A program made the translations under genes and the position numbers. Positions 51,692 through 58,855 of a stretch of 64,000 bases of DNA are shown piece by piece. A model generated the notes under the pieces. The model was not told where the DNA came from. It made no database searches and worked only from the letters and a program-made list of their open reading frames with translations. The first letter of the stretch is position 1. Every line of letters starts with the position of its first letter. This DNA is from Saprospiraceae bacterium (GTDB lineage Bacteria > Bacteroidota > Bacteroidia > Chitinophagales > Saprospiraceae): contig JADJYQ010000001.1 of NCBI GenBank assembly GCA_016719615.1, forward strand, positions 1,214,501 to 1,278,500, written 5' to 3'.

Positions 51692-52024
51692 TTAGCTGCA
51701 TTTGAAATTTTTCTTTTTCAGCTTATTTGAGATCAGCCCGAAATAATTTTCCAGTTTTTGAAAAGCACTTTTATCAATGCAATAACATAGTGCATTTCCT
51801 TCAATGGTGCCCTTTATAAGTCCGGCATTTTTAAGTTCTTTCAAATGTTGTGAAATGGTGGGTTGGGCGAGAGGTAGCCTATCTACAATATCATTACAGA
51901 TACAGGAATCGACACTCAATAAATACTCTATGATGGCTATTCTTGCAGGATGCCCCAGCGCTTTTCCAAGTTTTGAGATGTCATTTTGTTTGTCTGTAAA
52001 GAGGTTCGATTTTGTGGTCCCCAT
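51692..52024 (-). CDS. arsR: ArsR family metalloregulator
   Basis: 110 residues. The winged helix is clear: GKALGHPARIAIIEYLL, then LPLAQPTISQHLKELKNAGLIKGTIEGNALCYCID. Candidate sensor thiols are C41 and C43 (SCICND) near the second helix, C80/C82 in the wing, and C109 in the basic tail; the position differs from the classical CVCDLC but the use of paired Cys is similar. It heads the operon with ACR3 and is probably autoregulated through the palindromes overlapping its promoter. Confidence 0.93.
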   Translation of the reverse strand: MGTTKSNLFTDKQNDISKLGKALGHPARIAIIEYLLSVDSCICNDIVDRLPLAQPTISQHLKELKNAGLIKGTIEGNALCYCIDKSAFQKLENYFGLISNKLKKKNFKCS

Positions 52025-52070
52025 ATATAATTATATATTGCAATATTACGATAATAACTTGAAATAACAA
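52023..52070 (-). promoter_or_regulatory. arsR promoter and overlapping palindromic operator
   Basis: On the minus strand TTG (52068-52070), 19-base spacer, TAATATTG (52041-52048, one mismatch to TAnnTTTG). Two perfect palindromes overlap it: ATATTGCAATAT (52035-52046) and a 16-base AT palindrome (52023-52038) reaching the start codon. This is where ArsR should bind to block transcription. Confidence 0.65.
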
Positions 52071-52161
52071 CCCATATACTTGCATTTGACTTTATTTAGT
52101 TCTTATTTTCTTTGGCCGCGCTTTAGATTTGTAGCGCAACTGGTAAACCAAATTTCAAATC

Positions 52162-53055
52162 TTAAACCATCATGGGCACTTCCATGAGCAGTAGTTCGGA
52201 ACCAGGACTTTCTGAAGTAATATTGATCATTTTGGTATCCCATATACCTAAACCATCCCGGGAACTCAGTTTAATTTGGTTGATCGAAAAATTACCTTTT
52301 AAAACAAATGCATATACTCCGTTTCCGGTTTTGCGAATGTTATAGGGTAACGAAATGCCGTTGTCAAATTTTCCTATATGAAACCAGGCATTCTGGTGGA
52401 TCCAGACTCCAGCGTCATTTGGACTGGGTGATAAAATTTGTTGGAGTTTATTCTTGCGATCTTTCGTCAGGAGAGTAATCTGGTCATATCTGGGAGTCAC
52501 GTTTTTTTTGTTCGGAAAGACCCAGATTTGGAGAAATTTTACGAGCTTCTCTTTATTCTTGTTGTATTCGCTATGATGAATTCCGCTGCCTGCAGACATG
52601 ACTTGTACATCGCCATTTCGGATCACGGCAACATTGCCCATACTGTCCTTATGTTCTAAATCACCTTCAAGTGGAATACTTATAATTTCCATATTGTCGT
52701 GCGGATGTCTAGGGAAGCCCATTCCGGATTGCACGGTATCATCGTTGAGCACCCTTAATGCCCCGAAGTGCATTCTTTCTGGGTTGTAATAATTGGCAAA
52801 ACTAAAGGTATGATAGCTATTGAGCCAACCATGATTTGCGTTTCCACGAGTGTTTGCCTTATGTAAAACGGTACTTGCCGTTATTTTAGAATCCGTATTT
52901 GGGATATGGTTAAATCCTAAATCTGCAGGCATTTTTATAGGATCTAAATCCTTTAATTCATCTATATCATTTACTATAGTTCCTGCATTGGAAGCAGTTG
53001 CAATAAAAACTCCGGTTCCAAGAATCCCCTTTTTTAAAAATTCTTTGCGGTCCAT
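52162..53055 (-). CDS. Pirin family protein with Tat-like leader
   Basis: 297 residues from ATG 53055 (MDRKEFLKKGILGTGVFIATASNAG), which looks like a twin-arginine-type leader with Arg-Lys in place of Arg-Arg. The bicupin body has GWLNSYHTFSFANYYNPERMHFGALRVLNDD, metal ligands in GFPRHPHDNMEIISI and GSGIHHSEYN, typical of YhhW-type pirins with quercetinase activity in some members. An exported pirin is unusual; most are cytosolic. Substrate unknown. It is monocistronic, between arsR and the aquaporin-like gene. Confidence 0.87.
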   Translation of the reverse strand: MDRKEFLKKGILGTGVFIATASNAGTIVNDIDELKDLDPIKMPADLGFNHIPNTDSKITASTVLHKANTRGNANHGWLNSYHTFSFANYYNPERMHFGALRVLNDDTVQSGMGFPRHPHDNMEIISIPLEGDLEHKDSMGNVAVIRNGDVQVMSAGSGIHHSEYNKNKEKLVKFLQIWVFPNKKNVTPRYDQITLLTKDRKNKLQQILSPSPNDAGVWIHQNAWFHIGKFDNGISLPYNIRKTGNGVYAFVLKGNFSINQIKLSSRDGLGIWDTKMINITSESPGSELLLMEVPMMV

Positions 53056-53270
53056 AACTTTTTCTTTTCTAACACGAAATTGCAAAATTGGTTTGAGAAT
53101 GCATACAAAATCTTAAGCTTTGCCTGAATTTCGATTTTGAAGTTTGCATCATTTTATTCGCCAGGCATTATTACACTTCAATGGTATGGAGCATTAAGGG
53201 ATTGATATTATATGATATAAAACTGTAATATCTTCAAGATTCTGATTATCTTTAAGGCCTATTTAATCGT

Positions 53271-53903
53271 ATGAAACTGAACAAACTCCTTGTTGAATGT
53301 GCCGGCAGTTTTTTTCTAGTTCTGGTCGTCAATATTTGTGCTTTGGGTAGCTTGAATGCTTCCACTGCGATGGTTATGGGAATGGTATTAATGGCAATGA
53401 CCTATGCAGGTGGACATATTTCCGGAGCTCATTTTAATCCCGCCATCACCATAGCAGTCTTTATCCGGGGTAAATGTTCAGCAGCTGATGTGCCCGCTTA
53501 TATTTTTGCGCAGTTATTGGGTGCTGCCATGGCAGCATTGACTGCCGGTGCTTTTTTTATGGGAAATGTTGGAAAAGGTATGGACTTATCAGTTACCGCT
53601 TTGCAGGCAGTTGTAGCTGAAATATTAGGCAGCTTTGCAATAACATGGGTGCTTTTAAATGTGACCAGCTCCAGGGATACCATCGGAAATTCATATTACG
53701 GTCTCGCTATTGGCGCTGTTGTTGCAAGTTTGAGCATGGTATTCGGCCCTATTTCAGGTGGCGTTTTTAATCCTTCTATTGCCCTTAGTTATGGCATCAA
53801 TAATATTTCGGGATTCAATAATTTTTGGATTTATCTCATCGGTGAAGTTATTGGCGCCATCATTGCTGCTTATGTGTTTTTGTTTGCAAACGGGAAAGAT
53901 TAA
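53271..53903 (+). CDS. MIP family channel (aquaporin/glycerol facilitator-like)
   Basis: 210 residues with six hydrophobic helices and two half-helices. The first pore motif is GAHFNPAIT (NPA, about residues 52-60); the second is GGVFNPSIAL, NPS rather than NPA. LVECAGSFFLVLVVN and VAEILGSFAITWVLL are the paired helix-1/4 signatures. The selectivity filter cannot be assigned by eye, so water, glycerol or small metalloid conduction all remain open; the nearby arsenic genes are worth noting but not proof. Confidence 0.9.
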   Translation: MKLNKLLVECAGSFFLVLVVNICALGSLNASTAMVMGMVLMAMTYAGGHISGAHFNPAITIAVFIRGKCSAADVPAYIFAQLLGAAMAALTAGAFFMGNVGKGMDLSVTALQAVVAEILGSFAITWVLLNVTSSRDTIGNSYYGLAIGAVVASLSMVFGPISGGVFNPSIALSYGINNISGFNNFWIYLIGEVIGAIIAAYVFLFANGKD

Positions 53904-53907
53904 GAGG

Positions 53908-53927
53908 ATACTAACAATCGTTAGTAT
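53908..53927. terminator. Hairpin ATACTAAC-N4-GTTAGTAT after the MIP gene, terminator-like; copy 4 of the recurrent motif
   Basis: Perfect 8-bp arms around AATC, five bases after the stop codon and followed by a T-rich stretch. It is the longest copy of the ACTAAC/GTTAGT family (core 53910-53925). Confidence 0.55.
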
Positions 53928-54029
53928 TATTTCATTTTATTTGAAAGCGAGAAATATTTATTAAACGCTCATTTATTTCTTCAGAAATATTTTAGCCTTA
54001 TTTCAAGTAATACGCAACTGAAAGTACTT

Positions 54030-55178
54030 TTAAGATGATAATTTTCCGCGAAGACATTTGCTGATGATCTCAAGACTTTGATCGATTTCATCCAAAGTGT
54101 TGAAGTGTGCAAATGAAAATCGGACCGCTTTTCCTTTATGGTCGGGCCGAATGGTTGAAATGACGTGAGAACCCTTCTCCGTGCCTGAACTGCACGCGGA
54201 TCCTGCAGACACACTTAATCCTTCTATGTCGAATAAAATGTTCATCAATTCATTGCCTTCAAACCACGGGAATTGGATATTAACAATTTTTGGAGAACAG
54301 TTTTCAATCGGAGAGTTGAACTCAAGACCGGGTACAATTTTAGAAATTCCGTCTATAAATCGGGATTTTAGTTCATGTAATTGTGTAAGTCGAACGGCCA
54401 TATTTTCAGTGCAATAATTGAGTGCGAAACTCATGGTTCCAATTCCATAAATATTCTCAGTTCCAGCCCGCATATTTCGTTCCTGTGCTCCACCATGTAT
54501 AATGGGCTTTAGGATATGTTGATTTTTGATATATACAAATGCACAACCTTTGGGGGCATAAAATTTGTGTGCGGATCCACTCAGGAAATCAATATGTATT
54601 TCCCGAAGATCATATGTAGAGAATCCCATTCCTTGTACTGTATCACTGTGAAATAAGGCATTGTATTGTCTACATAAATTTGAGATTTGCTGGAGATCTG
54701 CTATGGTGCCAATTTCATTATTTACGTGCATCAGTGAAACAAGAGTTTTGTTCTCAGATGCCTTTAACAAGGATTCAAGTTGATCCAGCGAAATTCTCCC
54801 ATGTATATCCACATCCAAAAATTGAATCTCTGCCATATGGTGCTTTTGCAGCCATTCAAAACATTGGAGATTGCAAGAATGCTCAATTTTTGTACTGATG
54901 ACGCGTTTTACTCCAAGTGTTTCTGCAGCGCTTTTTAAAATAAGGTTATTGGATTCGCTACCGGATGCCGTAAAAAATATTTCGGAAGGATTTGCACCTA
55001 TGTTTTTAGCGATCGATTTTCTGGATTCTTCAATAAAACTCCTGGAGGCCCTTCCTTCTGCATGCGTTGAGGACGGATTGCCGTAATACTTTTCAGAAAT
55101 TTCAAGGAGATAGTTTCTGACTTCAGGAAGTAATGGGGTAGTGGCGGCATGATCAAAATAAAAACGGGGTTTGGCCAT
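54030..55178 (-). CDS. Cysteine desulfurase (NifS/IscS family)
   Basis: 382 residues. FDHAATTPLLPEV opens the protein; HSDTVQGMGF and SGSAHKFYAPKG supply the PLP-binding region with the Schiff-base Lys, GGAQERNMRAGTEN the phosphate contact, and SAGSACSSGTEKGSHVI near residue 330 the catalytic Cys loop. It moves sulfur from cysteine to acceptors such as IscU or tRNA-thiolation proteins. No isc/suf scaffold gene is adjacent, so the acceptor is undecided. It starts three bases after the end of the phosphohexomutase frame. Confidence 0.94.
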   Translation of the reverse strand: MAKPRFYFDHAATTPLLPEVRNYLLEISEKYYGNPSSTHAEGRASRSFIEESRKSIAKNIGANPSEIFFTASGSESNNLILKSAAETLGVKRVISTKIEHSCNLQCFEWLQKHHMAEIQFLDVDIHGRISLDQLESLLKASENKTLVSLMHVNNEIGTIADLQQISNLCRQYNALFHSDTVQGMGFSTYDLREIHIDFLSGSAHKFYAPKGCAFVYIKNQHILKPIIHGGAQERNMRAGTENIYGIGTMSFALNYCTENMAVRLTQLHELKSRFIDGISKIVPGLEFNSPIENCSPKIVNIQFPWFEGNELMNILFDIEGLSVSAGSACSSGTEKGSHVISTIRPDHKGKAVRFSFAHFNTLDEIDQSLEIISKCLRGKLSS

Positions 55179-55181
55179 GAT

Positions 55182-56375
55182 TCAGGAATTATATTGGATG
55201 ATCAATGATTTCATGTGTTCAACATATTCTATAGCAAGCGCTGGGCTTGTAGCTTCACTATAAATACGAATAATAGCTTCGGTATTTGATTTTCGAATAT
55301 GGACCCAACCATCTTCAAAATCTATTTTCATTCCATCTATTGTATTGATTAAATATTCCGAATAATTTTCCTTCAGATATTGGAAAAGTTCGTCTGTATT
55401 GGTATTGGAATCTAGTTGCAATTTGTCTTTTTGCATTGCGTATTCCGTGTAAAATTTTTTGAGTGCTGATAAAGTGCAGTTTTTCAGGCAAAGATTGGAC
55501 AAAACCAATGCAATGCCTATTAAGGCATCCCGGCCATAGTGCAAATCCGGTAAAATAATTCCTCCGTTGCCTTCACCTCCAATGACCGCATTCATTTCCT
55601 TCATTTTATGAACGACATGTACTTCGCCAACCGGAGATGCAAAATATTTTCCTCCCTTTTGAAGTGTTAAATCGCGAAGTGCTCTCGAGCTCGATAAGTT
55701 GGAAACGGTATTACCTGGCCTTTTTTCGAGTACATAATCAGCTACAGCCACCAAACTATATTCTTCTCCGAAATATTTACCTTGTTCATCGATTAAAGCC
55801 AATCGGTCGACATCCGGGTCGACTGCCACACCCAAATCAAATTGGGATTTTGTCAATTCCATAAGTTCTTGCAAGTGCTCCGCAAGGGGTTCAGGATTAT
55901 GTTCAAAATTTCCAAAATTATTTGCATTCATTAACTGATAATCGACATTCAGAGCATCAAATAATACTGGTAATGCCAATGCTCCTGTAGAATTTATACA
56001 ATCTGCAGCTATTCTGAATTTTCTCTCCCGTATGGCGTCTGTATTTACCAATGGATGCGCAATGATTGCCTGTACATGCTTTTCGATCGAATCATGGACA
56101 AATATTCGATTGCCAAGTTCATGAACCTTTGAGAAGCTATTTATTGGAAATTGGCTTTGAGATTTGATCCATAATCCATCTTCCTCTGAAATAAATTCAC
56201 CTTTTTGATTCAATAGTTTTAAGGCATTCCAGTCTCCCGGGTTATGGCTTGCGCTCATCATGATGCCGCCATCAGCTCCCGAATGAATGACTGCCATTTC
56301 AAGGCTGGGAGTGGTGGTCAATCCGGTTTGAATAACATCTATTCCTAATCTCGGAATTGCGACATGAGAAAACAA
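55182..56375 (-). CDS. 5'-truncated phosphohexomutase (phosphoglucosamine/phosphomannomutase type), probable pseudogene
   Basis: The frame holds three of the four alpha-phosphohexomutase domains: SASHNPGDWNALK with the catalytic phosphoserine, the metal loop DPDVDRLALID, the sugar loop GGEGNGGIILP and the phosphate loop RKSNTEAIIRIYSEA. Family members are about 445-460 residues and begin with a GIRG segment and a GRDAR motif; both are missing here. No ATG exists at the 5' end: the frame opens at a stop near 56411 and has only a TTG at 56375. The start of the divergent methyltransferase (ATG 56364) lies on top of it. Either a deletion or an assembly misjoin near 56350 removed roughly 60-70 residues. 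Confidence 0.8.
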   Translation of the reverse strand: MFSHVAIPRLGIDVIQTGLTTTPSLEMAVIHSGADGGIMMSASHNPGDWNALKLLNQKGEFISEEDGLWIKSQSQFPINSFSKVHELGNRIFVHDSIEKHVQAIIAHPLVNTDAIRERKFRIAADCINSTGALALPVLFDALNVDYQLMNANNFGNFEHNPEPLAEHLQELMELTKSQFDLGVAVDPDVDRLALIDEQGKYFGEEYSLVAVADYVLEKRPGNTVSNLSSSRALRDLTLQKGGKYFASPVGEVHVVHKMKEMNAVIGGEGNGGIILPDLHYGRDALIGIALVLSNLCLKNCTLSALKKFYTEYAMQKDKLQLDSNTNTDELFQYLKENYSEYLINTIDGMKIDFEDGWVHIRKSNTEAIIRIYSEATSPALAIEYVEHMKSLIIQYNS

Positions 56376-57101
56376 TGGTTTGAAGAGTGGTTTGAAACAA
56401 ATTACTATAAATTACTATATAATCAAAGGGATATTGAAGAAGCCAATCAGTTTGGTCTGACGCTATCGACCTATTTAAAATTGCAACCATTGGCCAAAAT
56501 ATTGGATGTAGGTTGTGGGCGGGGCAGATATTCAAATGCTTTTATGGAATTGGGCTATGATGTAACCGGAATTGACATTTCTATTAAAAAGATAGAGGAA
56601 AATTTAAAGTTTCAGAATGAAAACCTCCATTTTTACAAGCACGATATGCGCAGGCTTTTCAGAATCAATTATTTTGACGCTGTGCTTAGCCTTTTTACCA
56701 GTTTCGGATATTTTGAATCCTATTCTGATGAAAAAAGTGCAGCCCGTAGTATGGCCGCAAATCTTAAATGGGGTGCATATTTGGTTATCGATTATTTAAA
56801 TCCCCATGAACTCACTAAAAATTTTATCCCTAATGATGAGTTTGAAAAAGAAGGCATAAATTTTAATATTTTCAGGACGCTCCACCCAAATTATGTTCGC
56901 AAAGAAATATATATCAATGACCATGGCAAGATTTTGAATTTCAAGGAACAAGTGAGATTATACAAAGTGAATGATTTAATAACACTTTTTGAACCCTTCG
57001 AAATGAAATTTCTGCATTCGTTTGGCAATTATAAATTAGAGAAATTTGAAGCTGATGTTTCGGAACGAATGATTCTCATTTTTCAAAAAACGAAATCCTG
57101 A
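56364..57101 (+). CDS. Class I SAM-dependent methyltransferase
   Basis: 245 residues. The opening MRKQWFEEWFETNYYKLLYNQRDIEEA is the normal N-terminus of a Bacteroidota methyltransferase group, followed by motif I AKILDVGCGRGRYSNAF, motif II GIDIS, and YFDAVLSLFTSFGYF. The acidic-loop KHDMRR and the post-motif region VIDYLNPHEL are intact. Substrate unknown. The 5' end overlaps the truncated phosphohexomutase frame on the other strand by 12 bases, leaving no separate promoter. It is followed four bases later by a PAP2 gene. Confidence 0.9.
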   Translation: MRKQWFEEWFETNYYKLLYNQRDIEEANQFGLTLSTYLKLQPLAKILDVGCGRGRYSNAFMELGYDVTGIDISIKKIEENLKFQNENLHFYKHDMRRLFRINYFDAVLSLFTSFGYFESYSDEKSAARSMAANLKWGAYLVIDYLNPHELTKNFIPNDEFEKEGINFNIFRTLHPNYVRKEIYINDHGKILNFKEQVRLYKVNDLITLFEPFEMKFLHSFGNYKLEKFEADVSERMILIFQKTKS

Positions 57102-57105
57102 AGTT

Positions 57106-57663
57106 ATGGATTGGATTAATATACTCGACCATGAATGCTTCAGTTGGGTCCAACAATATATGCGACATCCAATGCTTGACTATTGGTTTGTTTTATTCAG
57201 GGATAAACATACCTGGATACCACTCTATGTTTTTTTGCTCTCTTTTTTATTTTTTAATTATGGTAAAGAGGCCTGGAAAGTGCTATTGATGTGTATTCTG
57301 CTTATTACCATTACAGATCAATTAAACAGCAATCTTATCAAAAAATCTGTCCAAAGGCAACGCCCTTGTAATGAAAGCTTTTTTAACGAAACATACCAAG
57401 CTGCTATCGATTGCAGTGGTGGATATAGTTTTCCTTCTTCCCATGCTACAAACCATATGGGATTGGCAGTTTTTTTATTTCTTTGGTTTCGCAAAAGCCT
57501 GTGGCGGCATTTCTTACTCTTATGGGCGGCTTTGGTTGGATTTTCGCAAGTCTATGTGGGTGTACATTTTCCCTTTGATGTGATGGCAGGTTTTATGGAA
57601 GGTGCCATCATTGCATTTGTTTTGTACAGCATTTACATAAAGTTTTTTGCTAAGAACAATTAG
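57106..57663 (+). CDS. PAP2 family membrane phosphatase
   Basis: 185 residues with five or six hydrophobic helices. The three phosphatase motifs are K-x6-RP (KKSVQRQRP), PSSH (FPSSHATNH) and SQVYVGVHFPFD, where the usual Arg after Ser is Gln. The family hydrolyses lipid phosphates such as undecaprenyl pyrophosphate or phosphatidylglycerophosphate on the periplasmic side. The four-base gap suggests cotranscription with the methyltransferase. Confidence 0.9.
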   Translation: MDWINILDHECFSWVQQYMRHPMLDYWFVLFRDKHTWIPLYVFLLSFLFFNYGKEAWKVLLMCILLITITDQLNSNLIKKSVQRQRPCNESFFNETYQAAIDCSGGYSFPSSHATNHMGLAVFLFLWFRKSLWRHFLLLWAALVGFSQVYVGVHFPFDVMAGFMEGAIIAFVLYSIYIKFFAKNN

Positions 57664-57777
57664 AACAATATTCACAAAGCTTCTTATTCATAATTAGACC
57701 ATCTGCAAAATTGAGCAATCGTATCCATGCCAGGAGAAGCAGCATAATTTGAATATCCATTTTTCGTTGAAACTGCT

Positions 57778-58083
57778 TCAAAAATCAATCGTTTGCCATG
57801 TAAATTCAAAGTGATTTAAACCTGAGAAGAGTAATCCTGTTAATATGGGCAGGATGATGAGAAGCAAAAGAAGTTTATAATACCATTTGGGAACATTTGA
57901 TTTTTCCAGATATTCAACAATCAAACTGATGATCAGGATAAAAAGGGAGATAAGGGGAACTAATAAGCTCATGAAAAATGCCAGATAATCCTGAATTAGC
58001 CACAATATTGAAAATGATATTACAATTAGGATTGTAAAATTTAACCATGGAAATTTTCGTTCATCATTTGTTGAATTTGGCAT
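57778..58083 (-). CDS. Small membrane protein of unknown function
   Basis: 101 residues with three hydrophobic helices (FTILIVISFSILWLI, FMSLLVPLISLFILIISLIV, LLLLLIILPILTGLLFSGL) and a short cytosolic N-terminus MPNSTNDERKFPW. No family recognised. Its start codon overlaps a possible start of the divergent gene, and the two likely share a promoter region. Confidence 0.55.
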   Translation of the reverse strand: MPNSTNDERKFPWLNFTILIVISFSILWLIQDYLAFFMSLLVPLISLFILIISLIVEYLEKSNVPKWYYKLLLLLIILPILTGLLFSGLNHFEFTWQTIDF

Positions 58084-58105
58084 GACAAATATTAAAGAGA
58101 TTCAA

Positions 58106-58621
58106 ATGAATAAATGGATTTTGGGTATAGTCTTTATGGCAATTTGTACGGTGTTTGCAAAAGCACAAGATAATAAAGAAGAAATTCTTAGCATATATAA
58201 GGAAAGAATTGCCAAAGAACGAATCAATGATGTTTACATTCCCAAGGACATACCAGATGCCATGCTTGAATTGGATAAACTTACCGAAAACAAAATGGCT
58301 TTAGGCTTGCTGGAAGCCAATGAGGATACAGTAGCGAGCAAACTTCATTTTAGTTTAGGTCGTTGGATGCAAATTCACTGGGGGCTAGGTGAAGGAAGCA
58401 GGCTCATGGAGCATCTGAAATCGAAAGGACTTAGTTTTCCTGATGACATGATGGATCTTCTTATTCGGTCTTGGTACAGGCATCTCAATGGGCAAGTAAT
58501 TTCAGAAGATGCACTCATTCAAGGCTATGTCCAAAAGCGAAAAAAAGAGCATTTGGAAAGGTTGAGAAAGTCCAAACCCCAAAGCTTTGAGAAACCCCCC
58601 AAACAGGAGCATCGGGAATAA
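58106..58621 (+). CDS. Secreted protein with DUF6794-like domain
   Basis: 171 residues from ATG 58106, which gives a clean signal peptide (MNKWILGIVFMAICTVFAKAQ); ATG 58082 is an alternative overlapping the divergent start. The mature part VYIPKDIPDAMLELDKL ... SLGRWMQIHWGLGEGSRLMEHLKSKGLSFPDDMMDLLIRSWYRHLNG has the layout of DUF6794 (IPKD..DA...LD, WG.W..SRL, PDDM, R.LNG). The tail is highly charged (KRKKEHLERLRKSKP). Function unknown. Confidence 0.72.
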   Translation: MNKWILGIVFMAICTVFAKAQDNKEEILSIYKERIAKERINDVYIPKDIPDAMLELDKLTENKMALGLLEANEDTVASKLHFSLGRWMQIHWGLGEGSRLMEHLKSKGLSFPDDMMDLLIRSWYRHLNGQVISEDALIQGYVQKRKKEHLERLRKSKPQSFEKPPKQEHRE

Positions 58622-58816
58622 GTGAATAGGTGTTTAGGAACAAAATTTAAATCGACTTTGACCGGTGGTTTTTGCGGTTTCAAATTAAAATAACAAGCCT
58701 GTACATATTGAAAATCAGCATAATATGTGAATAAATCCAAAAGAGCTTCGATAAAAAAACAGCGCCACACAATAAGTTGGAAACTCATAAAATGCAGAGG
58801 GTTATTAAAAACAAAT

Positions 58817-58824
58817 TAGCTTTG
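58817..58824 (+). promoter_or_regulatory. -7 box TAGCTTTG for topA
   Basis: Exact TAnnTTTG match 32 bases before ATG 58856. No clear -33 element seen. Confidence 0.45.
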
Positions 58825-58855
58825 CCCGAAATTTATCAGAAAATAAAGACACTGA

